From contig NZ_JAERLY010000021.1 in assembly GCF_018256155.1 (NCBI RefSeq), positions 283 to 35,143 of the forward strand: a DNA stretch of 34,861 bases, read 5' to 3'. The stretch comes from Gluconobacter sp. Dm-62 (GTDB lineage: Bacteria > Pseudomonadota > Alphaproteobacteria > Acetobacterales > Acetobacteraceae). The translations under genes and the position numbers were made by a program. Shown here one piece after another: positions 17,280 through 25,495 of the stretch. Positions within the stretch are counted from its first letter, which is position 1. Every line of letters begins with the position of its first letter. The notes beneath the pieces are model-generated. The model made no database searches. It had not been told where the DNA came from and saw only the letters and a list, made by a program, of their open reading frames with translations.

Positions 17280-18282
17280 ACCCGATGACCTCCAGTTCTT
17301 CGACATTTTGCGAAAGCCATTGAATAGCATGCTCATGATTATGCGATAAAGTCAGAACAAGGGTGTCGTGACCTCCTGAAGACTTTCCACGAATATCAGC
17401 CTGTAGGATAGAAGCCGTAATACCGAAAGTCCGATAGAGATCAGTCAGTAGTGTTGACGATAGCTCATTCTGCATACTGCCTAAACGCAAAACCGGCATA
17501 GCGCCCGAAAACGCCTTCTCGGTCACGAATGAGCGCAGGCAGTCAGCGAGATGTACCTGATCGTCATTGATGAAGGATCTCGTTAACGCATGATGGGCCT
17601 GCCCTTTGGCAAGGGCCTCGGTTGAAATATCTTCAACAATGTGTCCCTGATCGAGCACGAGCACTCGGTGAGCAAGGTTTCGTATAACATCCATTTCATG
17701 GGTAATCAGAACGATCGTGACGCCTAACTCTTTATTTATTTCTTCAAGAAGAGCGAGAATGGAGGTGGTTGCCTCTGGGTCTAGCGCAGATGTTGCTTCA
17801 TCACACAAAAGAATAGCCGGATTTCCTGCTAGAGCTCTCGCTATTCCTACTCTCTGCTTTTGCCCTCCGGAAAGCTGTGTCGGATATTTTGTCTCCTGTC
17901 CTTCAAGTCCGACCAGTTGTATCAGCTTCTCTATTCGATAGAGGCGTTCTTTTTTAGGAATCCCTAAAATCTCGAGTGCAAGAGAGATGTTGCCTGTGAC
18001 CGTTCGGGACTGCAGAAGGTTGAAGCTCTGAAAGACAAGACCAATACGCTGCCGAAGGGCTAGAAGATCACGCTCTTTAAATCTGCTTAGATCCTTTCCT
18101 TCAATAAAAACGTGACCTGTATCAGGCGTTTCTGCACCATTCAAACAGCGCAAAAGTGTCGTTTTTCCCGCTCCGGAGCGCCCTATAATTCCAACAATTT
18201 CGCCTGCCTGAACGGAGAAACTGACTTTTCCCAGTGCAATACGCCCGTCAAACGCCTTGGAAAGGTTTTCAACTTTTAGCAT
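17260..18282 (-). CDS. metN: Methionine-type ABC transporter ATP-binding protein MetN
   Basis: A 340-residue ATPase with Walker A GRSGAGKT at residues 34-41, signature LSGGQKQRVGIARAL, Walker B ILLCDEATSALD (the Cys before the Asp-Glu is common in MetN) and H-loop ITHEMDV. A C-terminal NIL-type regulatory domain follows (residues about 260-340), which in MetN binds methionine and shuts the transporter. It lies 45 bases downstream of the truncated TonB receptor and overlaps metI, so an outer-membrane receptor and an inner-membrane importer were once in one unit. Without MetQ its substrate, D/L-methionine or a related compound, is unproven. Confidence 0.92.
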   Translation of the reverse strand: MLKVENLSKAFDGRIALGKVSFSVQAGEIVGIIGRSGAGKTTLLRCLNGAETPDTGHVFIEGKDLSRFKERDLLALRQRIGLVFQSFNLLQSRTVTGNISLALEILGIPKKERLYRIEKLIQLVGLEGQETKYPTQLSGGQKQRVGIARALAGNPAILLCDEATSALDPEATTSILALLEEINKELGVTIVLITHEMDVIRNLAHRVLVLDQGHIVEDISTEALAKGQAHHALTRSFINDDQVHLADCLRSFVTEKAFSGAMPVLRLGSMQNELSSTLLTDLYRTFGITASILQADIRGKSSGGHDTLVLTLSHNHEHAIQWLSQNVEELEVIGYASSDL

Positions 18283-18327
18283 CTCATGACTCTTTCAGGC
18301 CTACAGATTTTCTAAATATTCCATGTT

Positions 18328-18901
18328 TCAAAGCGTCAGATCAGCCCGCAGATAGTAAAAGCCTCCTTCTTCGGACAGCTGCTGACTGAGCGTATCATAA
18401 AGATTGTTATTATAATCTGCTGTGAAAGAAGGCACCCGGCTTGGATGGGCATTTCCGACGTTGTTGCCACCCAGCGCCAGATGAAGCTGCGGGAGGACCT
18501 GATAGCCAACTTCCAGATTGGTGACGAAACGCGGACGATTAATCTGATGATAGAAATCTGTCGTCGAGAAAGCGTTGCTGCCGGAGACAAATGTCAGATT
18601 GGATGTCGTATGACCATAGCGGATTTCATGAACGGCCACATTCCACTTTCCGCGACGCCAGATCCCACCAAAAATCAGCTTATTGGCCGGATTTTCCGTT
18701 GACATCAAACTGATCTGCTGAGCATTCAAAACAGGTGTCCCCTCCCCTGTTCGTGCAATATCTTTTACGTTCGTATGATTGAAATTGACTGCTGCGTCCC
18801 AGTCTACTTTTCCGTATTGGCCGAAATCTGAAGAATATCGTGCAGTAATATCAAGACCCGTTGTCCGGGTATTGGCGCCATTTGTGAAATAATTCGTACT
18901 A
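18328..18901 (-). pseudogene. TonB-dependent receptor, C-terminal fragment cut by IS5-family insertion
   Basis: About 190 residues of the last beta-barrel strands of a TonB-dependent receptor (NGANTRTTGLDITARYSSDF ... LHLALGGNNVGNAHPS ... YYLRADLTL). The signal peptide, plug and most of the barrel are missing. The homology stops exactly at the inverted repeat of the IS at 18902, and the missing N-terminal part is not found on the far side, where a MarR fragment lies. The intact gene would have been the first of a receptor-metN-metI unit. It cannot fold as a receptor. Confidence 0.85.
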
Positions 18902-18962
18902 GGCTCAGGACCCATTGATTTGAATGGGGAATTTTGATTCAGGCTCTGTGAGGAGACTGAAG

Positions 18963-19720
18963 ATGAGCGACCTGTTTTGGCTGACGGACGAACAAATGGA
19001 ACGTCTGCGGCCGTTTTTTCCCAAGAGCCACGGCAAACCTCGCGTTGATGACCGCCGTGTGCTGAGCGGCATCATTTTTGTGAACCGCAATGGTATGCGC
19101 TGGCGTGATGCGCCCCGGGAATACGGTCCGCACAAAACGCTCTACAATCGCTGGAAGCGTTGGGGCGACATGGGCATTTTCATGCGGATGATGGATGGCC
19201 TGTCTACTGCGAAAGCCGAGCCTCAGACGATTATGATTGATGCGACGTATCTCAAGGCGCACCGCACGGCTTCAAGCCTGCGGCTAAAAAAGGGGATCCA
19301 GGCCGCCTGATCGGTCGCACCAAAGGCGGTATGAACACCAAACTGCATGCGGTCACCGATCAGAACGGACGACCGCTGAGCTTTTTCATGACTGCGGGGC
19401 AGATCAGCGATTATACTGGTGCCGCTGCCCTGTTGGACAGTCTTCCTGCAGCACAATGGATGCTGGGAGATCGAGGGTATGACGCCGACTGGTTCAGGGA
19501 CGCCCTGGAAGAGAAAGGGATAAAGCCCTGCATTCCAGGACGAAAATCTCGCGGAAAACCGGTCAAATACGATAAGAGAAAATATAAACGCCGCAATCGC
19601 ATTGAGATCATGTTCGGAAGGCTCAAGGACTGGCGGCGGGTCGCAACCCGCTACGATAGATGCCCGACCGTCTTCTTCTCAACCATCTGCCTCGCCGCAA
19701 CCGTCATGTTCTGGCTATGA
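18963..19720 (+). CDS. IS5-family transposase, orfA/orfB joined by -1 frameshift
   Basis: The first frame, ATG 18963 to TGA 19308-19310, gives 115 residues (DLFWLTDEQMERLRPFFP ... RWRDAPREYGPHKTLYNRW ... IMIDATYLKAHRTAS), containing the N-terminal domain and the first catalytic Asp. The second frame continues to 19720 with GRTKGGMNTKLHAV, LGDRGYDADW and RNRIEIMFGRLKDWRRVATRYDR, carrying the second Asp and the catalytic Glu. The frames join at the slippery run A6G (19286-19292). A -1 shift there yields LKKGDPGRLIGRTKGGMN and a full product of about 252 residues. Both halves are undamaged, so the element is probably active. Confidence 0.87.
19286..19292 (+). promoter_or_regulatory. -1 ribosomal frameshift site in IS transposase
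   Basis: AAAAAAG followed by GGG, read as CTA AAA AAG in the zero frame, permits tandem slippage into the orfB frame. The zero frame stops 16 bases later. This arrangement is known for the IS427 group of IS5. Confidence 0.75.
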
Positions 19721-19732
19721 GTCCTGAGCCTA

Positions 19733-19908
19733 AGATGGTTCTTCTGACCTCTGAGGGTAGGAAACAGTGCAGGCTTTTTCATCGCCTGGCTGCTGACCTG
19801 GAAGCAGAACTGACAACCGGATTGTCCATGAGCCAGAAGCTGACCCTGACAAAAGATCTGGATATGATGGAAGCGCTTCTCTCTACTGATCATGGCGCGT
19901 CTGTATGA
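19733..19908 (+). pseudogene. MarR family regulator, C-terminal fragment
   Basis: About 58 residues after the IS end (MVLLTSEGRKQCRLFHRLAA ... ELTTGLSMSQKLTLTKDLDMMEALLS) fit the wing strand and the two C-terminal dimerisation helices of a MarR repressor. The DNA-binding helices are gone. The stop overlaps the start of the FUSC exporter gene (ATGA), the usual layout of a MarR repressor cotranscribed with the efflux pump it controls. Its loss suggests the exporter is no longer repressed. Confidence 0.7.
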
Positions 19909-21908
19909 CGACCATCGTTCGGAAGAGGCTTTGGTCTCCACAATCATTCTGGTTTTCAGAAGCACGATGGAGCGGGTTTTTAAAAACCACTGCTTTTGCC
20001 GTTCGTGTCTGTCTGTCAGTCGGCTTGGCTTTACTGGTAGCATTTGTTGTACAGTTGGACTCTCCGATGAGCACTGTGACAACTGTGGTGATTGTCGCAC
20101 ATCCCATGGTTGGTGCACTCGTTTCCAAAAGCCTTTGGCGCGTTTTGGGAACAGTGTTCGGAGCGGGCTTGAGTGTGGCCATTATGGGCTGTTTTGTTCA
20201 GTCCGCCTGGCTTTATTTCGTGGCCTTGGCTCTCATCGTTGGATTAGCCTGCATGACCGCCAGTCTTCTGAGACTGTATCGGGCTTATGCCGCTGTTCTG
20301 ACGGGATATACAATCATCATTGTCGCATTTTCGTCATTCTCTCATCCTGAGAGCGTCTTCATGTCTGCGATGATGAGATTATCTGACGTGGTCATCGGCG
20401 TAGTGAGTACGGCTGTTATTTTTTTGGCGACGTCTCCACGTCGAAGCCAACCCGTTCACAGGGCATTAAATGACGCTTTTCTAGCGGTTCTGGAACACGC
20501 AAAATCTTTTCATAGCAGTCTTACGGCTCTCTCTGTCGCTGACGGTTCAGATTTCAGAACGCTTCCTGTTGCACTCTATGATAGCCGTCAGGCCGTATTG
20601 AAGAAAATAACGGCTCTGACGCCATTGCTGGAATATGCAGCGTCAGATAATCCCGAAATCAAAGACCATCTTTCAAGCTATAAAATGGCGGTCAATCAAA
20701 TGGCCGGTGTGATTGCGGGTTATCATCCTCACTGGAGCAACCTGCACCAACCCCATACCCGGTTTTACGAGATCCACGCCTACGCAACACGCATGCTAAA
20801 AAACGTGATCGACGGTATAAGAAATCCTTCATGGCGGAACGATCCGGAATCAATATTAAAAACACTCGACCAAGGTATTCAGTCTCTAGAGATATTTGAA
20901 GCAGAAGAAATGCTTACAGCCGCCAGCCTTGCGTCTGTGCATAATGTGAAAAATCTTTTGTTGGCATTACGTCGCATCATCGAGGAACTCACAGAGAAAA
21001 AAAATCGGGTTCCAATGCGCGTATCTCCTTATCTGGAATGGCCGACAGCGCTCCGTAATGGAGCCAGAGGCATCCTGATCACGCTGCTTGCGACATTCAT
21101 CTGGTATGTAACAGCGTGGCCGAATGGTCCTATGATGATGATGTATGTCATTGCAGCATCCAGCCTGCTTTCTACGGTGCCCTCAGCATCGAAGGCTAGT
21201 ATGGCTATGGCAATAGGAACTGTGCTGAGCATACCTGCGACATGGATCTATCATGTTTATGTTCTGCCACTTATTAGCGGATACTGCTTGCTCTGGCTGA
21301 GTTTAAGTTTTTTTCTTTTGCCGGGAATTTGGCTACAGTTTCATCCAAAATACAGCATTGGCGCTTTCGGATATGCTGTCTTTTTTGCAATACAGTCTCT
21401 CGTAACCAATGAAATGGTTTATGATGATATCGCCTTAACAAATACCTGGATGGCCATTATTTGTGGTGCCGTTCTTCTGGTGCTCGTATTTCGGGTCTTT
21501 CTTCCTCCAAATCATGAATCTGATGCCAACGCGATTATGAGATCACTACGCAGAAGTGTAAATTTGTTAGCGACATCGTCGTCTCATCATTTACCTTTTG
21601 CAGAACAGTGGCAGGGAGATCAAATCCAGAAACTATCGCGATTGGCATTGAAACTGTCATTCCTGAGCCAGAAAGACCGTGCTCGGGACGTCCTGGATCG
21701 CGCCTTTTCTTTAGTTTCGCTCGGTAAGCTCATTCTGGAATTACGTCAAAATGCAGAAAATCCGTTCGAGAAAAAAGCCGTACGGATGTTTCTACAAGAT
21801 GCCATCATAAGACGTCAGGAAATAACCTACGAAGCTTTTGGAAATCGAACCCTGTCAAGTGGTATCGAACAAATACAGTTTATTTTAAAAAATCTTCAGG
21901 AGATATAA
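19905..21908 (+). CDS. FUSC family aromatic-acid exporter (AaeB/fusaric acid resistance-like)
   Basis: A 667-residue inner-membrane protein with the duplicated FUSC layout. One cluster of transmembrane helices lies at residues about 28-180 (VCLSVGLALLVAFVVQL, HPMVGALVSKSLWRVLGTVFGA), followed by a cytoplasmic helical region at about 180-385. A second cluster occupies about 390-535 (GILITLLATFIWYVTAWPNG) before a long C-terminal soluble domain. Relatives export hydroxybenzoic, fusaric or other aromatic acids, commonly with an HlyD-type adaptor and a DUF1656 protein. Neither partner is next to this gene. It now has an IS where its regulator was, so transcription may start inside the IS. Confidence 0.87.
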   Translation: MTTIVRKRLWSPQSFWFSEARWSGFLKTTAFAVRVCLSVGLALLVAFVVQLDSPMSTVTTVVIVAHPMVGALVSKSLWRVLGTVFGAGLSVAIMGCFVQSAWLYFVALALIVGLACMTASLLRLYRAYAAVLTGYTIIIVAFSSFSHPESVFMSAMMRLSDVVIGVVSTAVIFLATSPRRSQPVHRALNDAFLAVLEHAKSFHSSLTALSVADGSDFRTLPVALYDSRQAVLKKITALTPLLEYAASDNPEIKDHLSSYKMAVNQMAGVIAGYHPHWSNLHQPHTRFYEIHAYATRMLKNVIDGIRNPSWRNDPESILKTLDQGIQSLEIFEAEEMLTAASLASVHNVKNLLLALRRIIEELTEKKNRVPMRVSPYLEWPTALRNGARGILITLLATFIWYVTAWPNGPMMMMYVIAASSLLSTVPSASKASMAMAIGTVLSIPATWIYHVYVLPLISGYCLLWLSLSFFLLPGIWLQFHPKYSIGAFGYAVFFAIQSLVTNEMVYDDIALTNTWMAIICGAVLLVLVFRVFLPPNHESDANAIMRSLRRSVNLLATSSSHHLPFAEQWQGDQIQKLSRLALKLSFLSQKDRARDVLDRAFSLVSLGKLILELRQNAENPFEKKAVRMFLQDAIIRRQEITYEAFGNRTLSSGIEQIQFILKNLQEI

Positions 21909-21909
21909 C

Positions 21910-22209
21910 GTGTCTATCAAATACTGGAGCATTTTATCTTTTGCCTTGGTATCATCATCATGTTCAGCGCAGGTTCAAACGAATGAAAATCAATCTTTTT
22001 CGATAGCTGACAAAAATCATGACGGAAGAATTTCTTTCGACGAGTTTGAAATTTATGTTCGGGCTTATCTTCGTGAGAAAAGTAGCTTTGAAGCGTCCGG
22101 ATTTTCTATGCTATCCCATTCAACGCAAGAGGCAGTGCTAAAAGACCATTTCGACAAAATGGACATCGGACATAAAGGTTATCTCCTTCCCAACGAATGG
22201 AAGAGATAG
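21910..22209 (+). CDS. Small exported EF-hand calcium-binding protein
   Basis: A 99-residue protein starting at GTG 21910, one base after the FUSC stop, with AGGAG about 7 bases upstream, so it is translationally coupled to the exporter. The N-terminus is a Sec signal (YWSILSFALVSSSCSAQ). Cleavage after CSA is likely, and the SSSC could be a weak lipobox. The first EF-hand loop is canonical, DKNHDGRISFDE (positions 1, 3, 5 and 12 acidic or Asn). The second, DIGHKGYLLPNE, keeps the ends and Gly but has Lys at position 5, so it probably binds calcium poorly. The function is unknown. Confidence 0.82.
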   Translation: MSIKYWSILSFALVSSSCSAQVQTNENQSFSIADKNHDGRISFDEFEIYVRAYLREKSSFEASGFSMLSHSTQEAVLKDHFDKMDIGHKGYLLPNEWKR

Positions 22210-22444
22210 GACAACTCCATAAGATCGTAATTCTTGGTTTTCTAAAGAAATAATCCGCTCAAGTAGAAAAATATTACTTGAAAAACAGAGAAATTAGCAT
22301 GTTCCATCACCTGGAGGGATCGAAGACCCTTTAATTGATGTGCTTGTCCGGTAATTTCTGGGTTTTGGCGATTTGATTAACGGTTTCTGCGATGGCATCC
22401 GGTCTACGTGTTGAGCAGATCGGGTATTGTCCCCCTCTGGATGA
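22210..22444. other. Gene-free gap between EF-hand gene and IS remnant
   Basis: The gap holds a small dyad TCAAGTA/TACTTGA at 22259-22281 without a T-run. On the minus strand a short reading piece ends DAIAETVNQIAKTQKLPDKH followed by two residues and a stop near 22333. It looks like the tail of a protein whose body was lost to the neighbouring IS, but it is too short to name. Confidence 0.3.
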
Positions 22445-22888
22445 CTACGCGCTCGCGTTGATCCGCTCCAGGAAGAGGACGCGGCGCGGGTTGTAGACAA
22501 TATTGGCCAGGCCGATCCTCATGGTGGCTCGGGTGATACCGACGGTTCGGACGAACAGCCCTGTCTGCGATTTCTGATCCGCAAAGACATGCTCGACGCG
22601 TGATCGGATCACCGATTTCCCTGCCTTGTACTGCTGGATACGCCGGGGCATCGGTTTAAGATGCGGCTTTTTCCTGTGAACCTTTGAGACAAAGCCCTGC
22701 TTTTCCATAAAGTCTTTGTTGGCTTTTGAGCGATACGCCGTGTCGGCCCACATCGTTGAGGGCATATTGGTCTCATCCAGCAGGCCCTCGCGTAGTCTGG
22801 TGCCATCGCTGGCCGCTGGATCGATCGTCTTTCATTTAGGAAACAGCCGAAACTTTCGGTCGATGGAAATGTGATCTTGTACCGAGAG
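22445..22888 (-). pseudogene. IS5-family transposase, C-terminal fragment with nonsense codon
   Basis: The minus strand encodes DHISIDRKFRLFPK, then TGA where relatives of this transposase are expected to have Trp, then DGTRLREGLLDETN, WADTAYRSKANKDFMEKQGF and RSRVEHVFADQKSQTGLFVR up to the stop at 22445. This is the C-terminal half of a DDE transposase of the DUF772-containing IS5 type (catalytic Asp in WADTAY, Glu in RVEHVF). The N-terminal half lies at 23773-24432, separated by an IS110-family element. Confidence 0.8.
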
Positions 22889-22889
22889 C

Positions 22890-23772
22890 GCAAGCAATTT
22901 TTCCGGTTTCAGGAGTTCTTTTCGATCCTATTGGAACGACGTCCTGCTCTGATGTTTTCTCCGACAGTATAGCGCTCCAAAATGATGGCTTTTGCTCCAC
23001 ACAGGGTGAGGCTGTTTCCCTCCCTGTCGCGCACTTCGTAAGGCTTTCCTCGTTTGAGAACGCTGAAGATCCGGTTCACAATACGATTGGCAACGGCACA
23101 TAAAGCCTGTTTGTGATGATGACCTTTCAGCGTCATCAGTCTCCAATAAAGTTCCGCCAGTTCAGGATCTGTTTTTCGTGCCGTATCAGCAGCAAGATAA
23201 AGTGCGTGTTCGGAAAGGCAACGGCGTAGAGCTTTGACCCGTTTTCCCTTGACGCGAGCCACGGTGACGCCAGCATCTACAAGATGGTGGGCGACAGGAA
23301 ACCAGCTCATGCCGGTTGGCTCCATGATGGCCTGAATGTGGTCATCCGCCCTCAGCCCCATCATGGCTGTCTGAACAAAAGCGGCGAGTGAAGGCTGATC
23401 GTGCCTGAAACGAATTGCACGGCCATTAGGGCGGCCATCGTCATAGATCTGAGCGAGGTGATCTCCGCGAATGGCCAGATCAATACCAATGGTACGGAAT
23501 GTCATGGTCGGTCCTTTCTGGTGAGGGAACCAACGCTACGGTCACAGTCAGATGTGTCATTCGTGGCAAATCAACTTCACTCAAAGCAGGCGCCACAATC
23601 ATGTTACTCTTGCCCCGTCAGCGCGGCCGGAACGGGTTCATGCTTCACAAAAGACGAGACGATCGGCGGATCTCTCAGGGACTTCAGCCCCGAACCGGCC
23701 TGATCCACAAGCACGTCTCCGAAGCCTGTGCATCTCCGACTTTCTCCATGGCATCAAACCCGGCCCCGCTAT
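22890..23772 (-). mobile_element. IS110-family element, internally deleted, nested between IS5 halves
   Basis: The segment between the two IS5 transposase halves contains the IS110-type transposase remnant (22909-23505) and about 265 bp of noncoding DNA upstream of it (23506-23772). IS110-family elements lack terminal inverted repeats, so the borders are estimated from where IS5 homology stops on each side. In the IS110 group the upstream noncoding end encodes the bridge RNA that guides recombination, so a relic may be present in 23506-23772. Confidence 0.6.
22909..23505 (-). pseudogene. IS110-family transposase with in-frame internal deletion
   Basis: A 198-residue product, against the roughly 340-400 residues usual for the family. 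The N-terminal RuvC-like DEDD domain begins normally (MTFRTIGIDLA with the first Asp, IMEPTGM with the Glu, VTVARVKGKRVKALRR). After RRCLSEHALYLAADTARKTD the sequence jumps in frame to the C-terminal tail ELAELYWRLMTLKGHHHKQA and NRIVNRIFSVLKRGKPYEVR. The last acidic residues of the DEDD core and most of the Tnp domain with the catalytic Ser are missing. It should be inactive. The frame has stayed open, so the deletion is recent or the product is tolerated. Confidence 0.8.
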
Positions 23773-24432
23773 CGATATCTGCGATTTATAGCCAAAGAAC
23801 GGGATAGCGAGATCCGTTGACGCGATCGTCCCGTCATCCCGCCGCTTTGCCTTCGTGAACTTTAGTGTCCATCGTGCATGGAGATCCTTGTGCGACAGCT
23901 TTGCCGACTTGTCCTGCCAGCCTTCAGGAATACGGCCTGCCCGGAGGTCGGCTTTCTCAGCGTTCGTATTGCGCTGCTTTGGAGCGGCCACCAGCGTTGC
24001 ATCCAGGATCTGGCCCGACATCGGCAGATAACCGGCGTTCCTCAAAATAGTGTCAAAGCGATTGAACAGACCCTCGATCGCTCCCACCTGCGTCAGGCGT
24101 TCAAGGAGCAGCCAGGCCGTTTTGGCATCAGGAACACGATCTGAAAGCCCCAGGCCGAGGAAGCGCATGAACGACAGGCGGTCGTTGATCAGATATTCCG
24201 TCCGTTCATCAGACAAATTGTTCAACGTCTGGATCACCAGGATCCTGAACATCAACACCGGATCAAATGGCGGTCGTCCGCCCTTGCTTCCATCTGAATA
24301 GGCCAGAGCCTGCTACAGATCAGGGCGGAACACCTCAAAATCCACAGTCCGGGAAAATGCTTCGAACTGATCGCCAAGCCCGCTCAGTCGGGCAAGCCGC
24401 TCTTCAACGTCAAAGAAACCAGCCTGCTTCAT
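23773..24432 (-). pseudogene. IS5-family transposase, N-terminal half with amber codon
   Basis: From ATG 24432 the minus strand reads MKQAGFFDVEERLARLSGLG ... VFRPDL, then TAG at 24315-24313 (codon 40). It continues in frame with GGRPPFDPVLMFRILVIQTL, NNLSDERTEYLINDRLSFMR (DUF772 domain), SGQILDATLVAAPKQRN (first catalytic Asp) and PFFGYKSQISI. Homology then stops at about 23773, where the IS110-type DNA begins. The short overlap with the C-terminal half (QISI here, HISI there) is not identical at DNA level, so the halves may come from two copies. Confidence 0.82.
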
Positions 24433-24508
24433 AGCGCCATTCCCTCAACCAAAACCGGACAAATGGAATCACACAGGACAGGCCAGAGGACTTTTCAAAA
24501 TCTACACA

Positions 24509-24688
24509 TTATCGGCGTGAAGCCTCACATTTCTCCTGCAGCCGCTGCATAGCGTCTGGCGGCATTGGTGCGCTCATCATGGTTCTGTAATTCATGCAGG
24601 CTGCTGTCTCATTGGGTTGCGGCTCGTGTGAAGTGCAAGCGCACCCTGTGAGAAATACCGCAGTTAGTGAAGCGAGAATGAGGCGCAT
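24509..24688 (-). CDS. Small lipoprotein, 59 residues
   Basis: A short gene starting at ATG 24688 and ending at TAA 24509-24511. The N-terminus MRLILASLTAVFLTGC is a textbook lipoprotein signal with lipobox LTGC and lipidated Cys16. The mature part is about 44 residues, has three further Cys and ends in QRLQEKCEASRR. A GGGAAAG stretch lies 4 bases before the start. The family is not recognised. It is isolated between IS remnants, so whether it is expressed is unclear. Confidence 0.65.
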   Translation of the reverse strand: MRLILASLTAVFLTGCACTSHEPQPNETAACMNYRTMMSAPMPPDAMQRLQEKCEASRR

Positions 24689-25136
24689 GATGCTTTCCCG
24701 GATTTGGCAATATTTGGTAAAGTGTGAGATCGTCCGCAGAGTTCAGATCAGAGGATTTTATAGTCTTTGTGCGCTCTTGAGAGGACCTGATCAGAAGCCC
24801 CTATCCCAATATGTTGATGTTGCGTACGGTTTCGTCGCTGAATATGGCTCGCCCCCGGGGGCAACAGCAGATCAAACTGCGATGTCTAAAAATGTTTTTT
24901 TTGGAATTGAGCATCAAAACAGAACTGAATATTTTTTAACGACATATCTTTTTTTGTCTATATAGGATGTTTTATGGTTTCACCAAGGACTGAAAGTTAA
25001 TGGAATAGTTTATAGGTCTGGGAAAAATGCTTTATATAATCCCTGTCATTGATTGCATAATGCAATTTTTAAATACCGGCGATGGAAATCAATCTTGAGA
25101 AATCCTCACAAGGATTAATACCTTAAATATATAGTA
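24689..25136. other. AT-rich gene-poor stretch
   Basis: About 450 bases, increasingly AT-rich after 24880. Open frames here are short and have no recognisable family, and the longest on the plus strand (from 24594) is antisense to the lipoprotein and has an erratic composition. I see no RNA gene or repeat. It probably is eroded DNA between insertion sequences. Confidence 0.4.
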
Positions 25137-25361
25137 TTATTCCTTGGTTTGTTGCGAGTGTATCGATTGATAAAACACAGATTTATTTTGACTATTACAC
25201 AATATCCGCCATACAACGAAATAGATAATACATACCAGAAGAGTCACGAGCGCTCCGAACTCGTAATACCCTGTACACTCGTAGCTGTCTTGCATTCTGA
25301 AATGCATGGTGCACAATACGCTAAACAAAACAGCTATTTTTAAAAGAAATAATCGCGACAT
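25137..25361 (-). CDS. Small hypothetical membrane protein
   Basis: A 74-residue frame with two strongly hydrophobic segments, LFLLKIAVLFSVLCTMHF (about 3-20) and ALVTLLVCIIYFVVWRILC (about 36-54), and a polar tail. The clean hairpin topology supports a real gene. There is no good Shine-Dalgarno before ATG 25361, and AT-rich DNA easily produces hydrophobic frames. No family is recognised. Confidence 0.35.
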   Translation of the reverse strand: MSRLFLLKIAVLFSVLCTMHFRMQDSYECTGYYEFGALVTLLVCIIYFVVWRILCNSQNKSVFYQSIHSQQTKE

Positions 25362-25495
25362 TGTCTACAAACTCAGGCTCCATCTACAGCAGCTACTTGC
25401 ACGGGGTTCCAAGGTTAAGTGCCAAAAAATATGAAGCGCCTAACGAAATTTCAACTATGAGGCAAGGTTTTACTCACAACACATCGTCACTTAGG

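Larger units (their letters stand above)
18902..19730 (+). mobile_element. Intact IS5-family (IS427-like) insertion sequence
   Basis: An 829-bp element bounded by inverted repeats GGCTCAGGACCC at 18902 and GAGTCCTGAGCC ending at 19730. The repeats are flanked by TA on both sides (18900-18901 and 19731-19732), as expected for a two-base target duplication. It contains one transposase read through a -1 frameshift. The left flank is a TonB-receptor fragment and the right flank a MarR fragment, so the flanks are not the two halves of one gene. Confidence 0.85.

Noticed and set aside
22909-23505. Intact short IS110-family transposase
   Set aside because: Half the usual length, with the later DEDD residues and the catalytic Ser domain missing; a deletion product is the better reading.
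24594-24965. 123-residue plus-strand frame
   Set aside because: It is antisense to the small lipoprotein and has no start context or recognisable domain.
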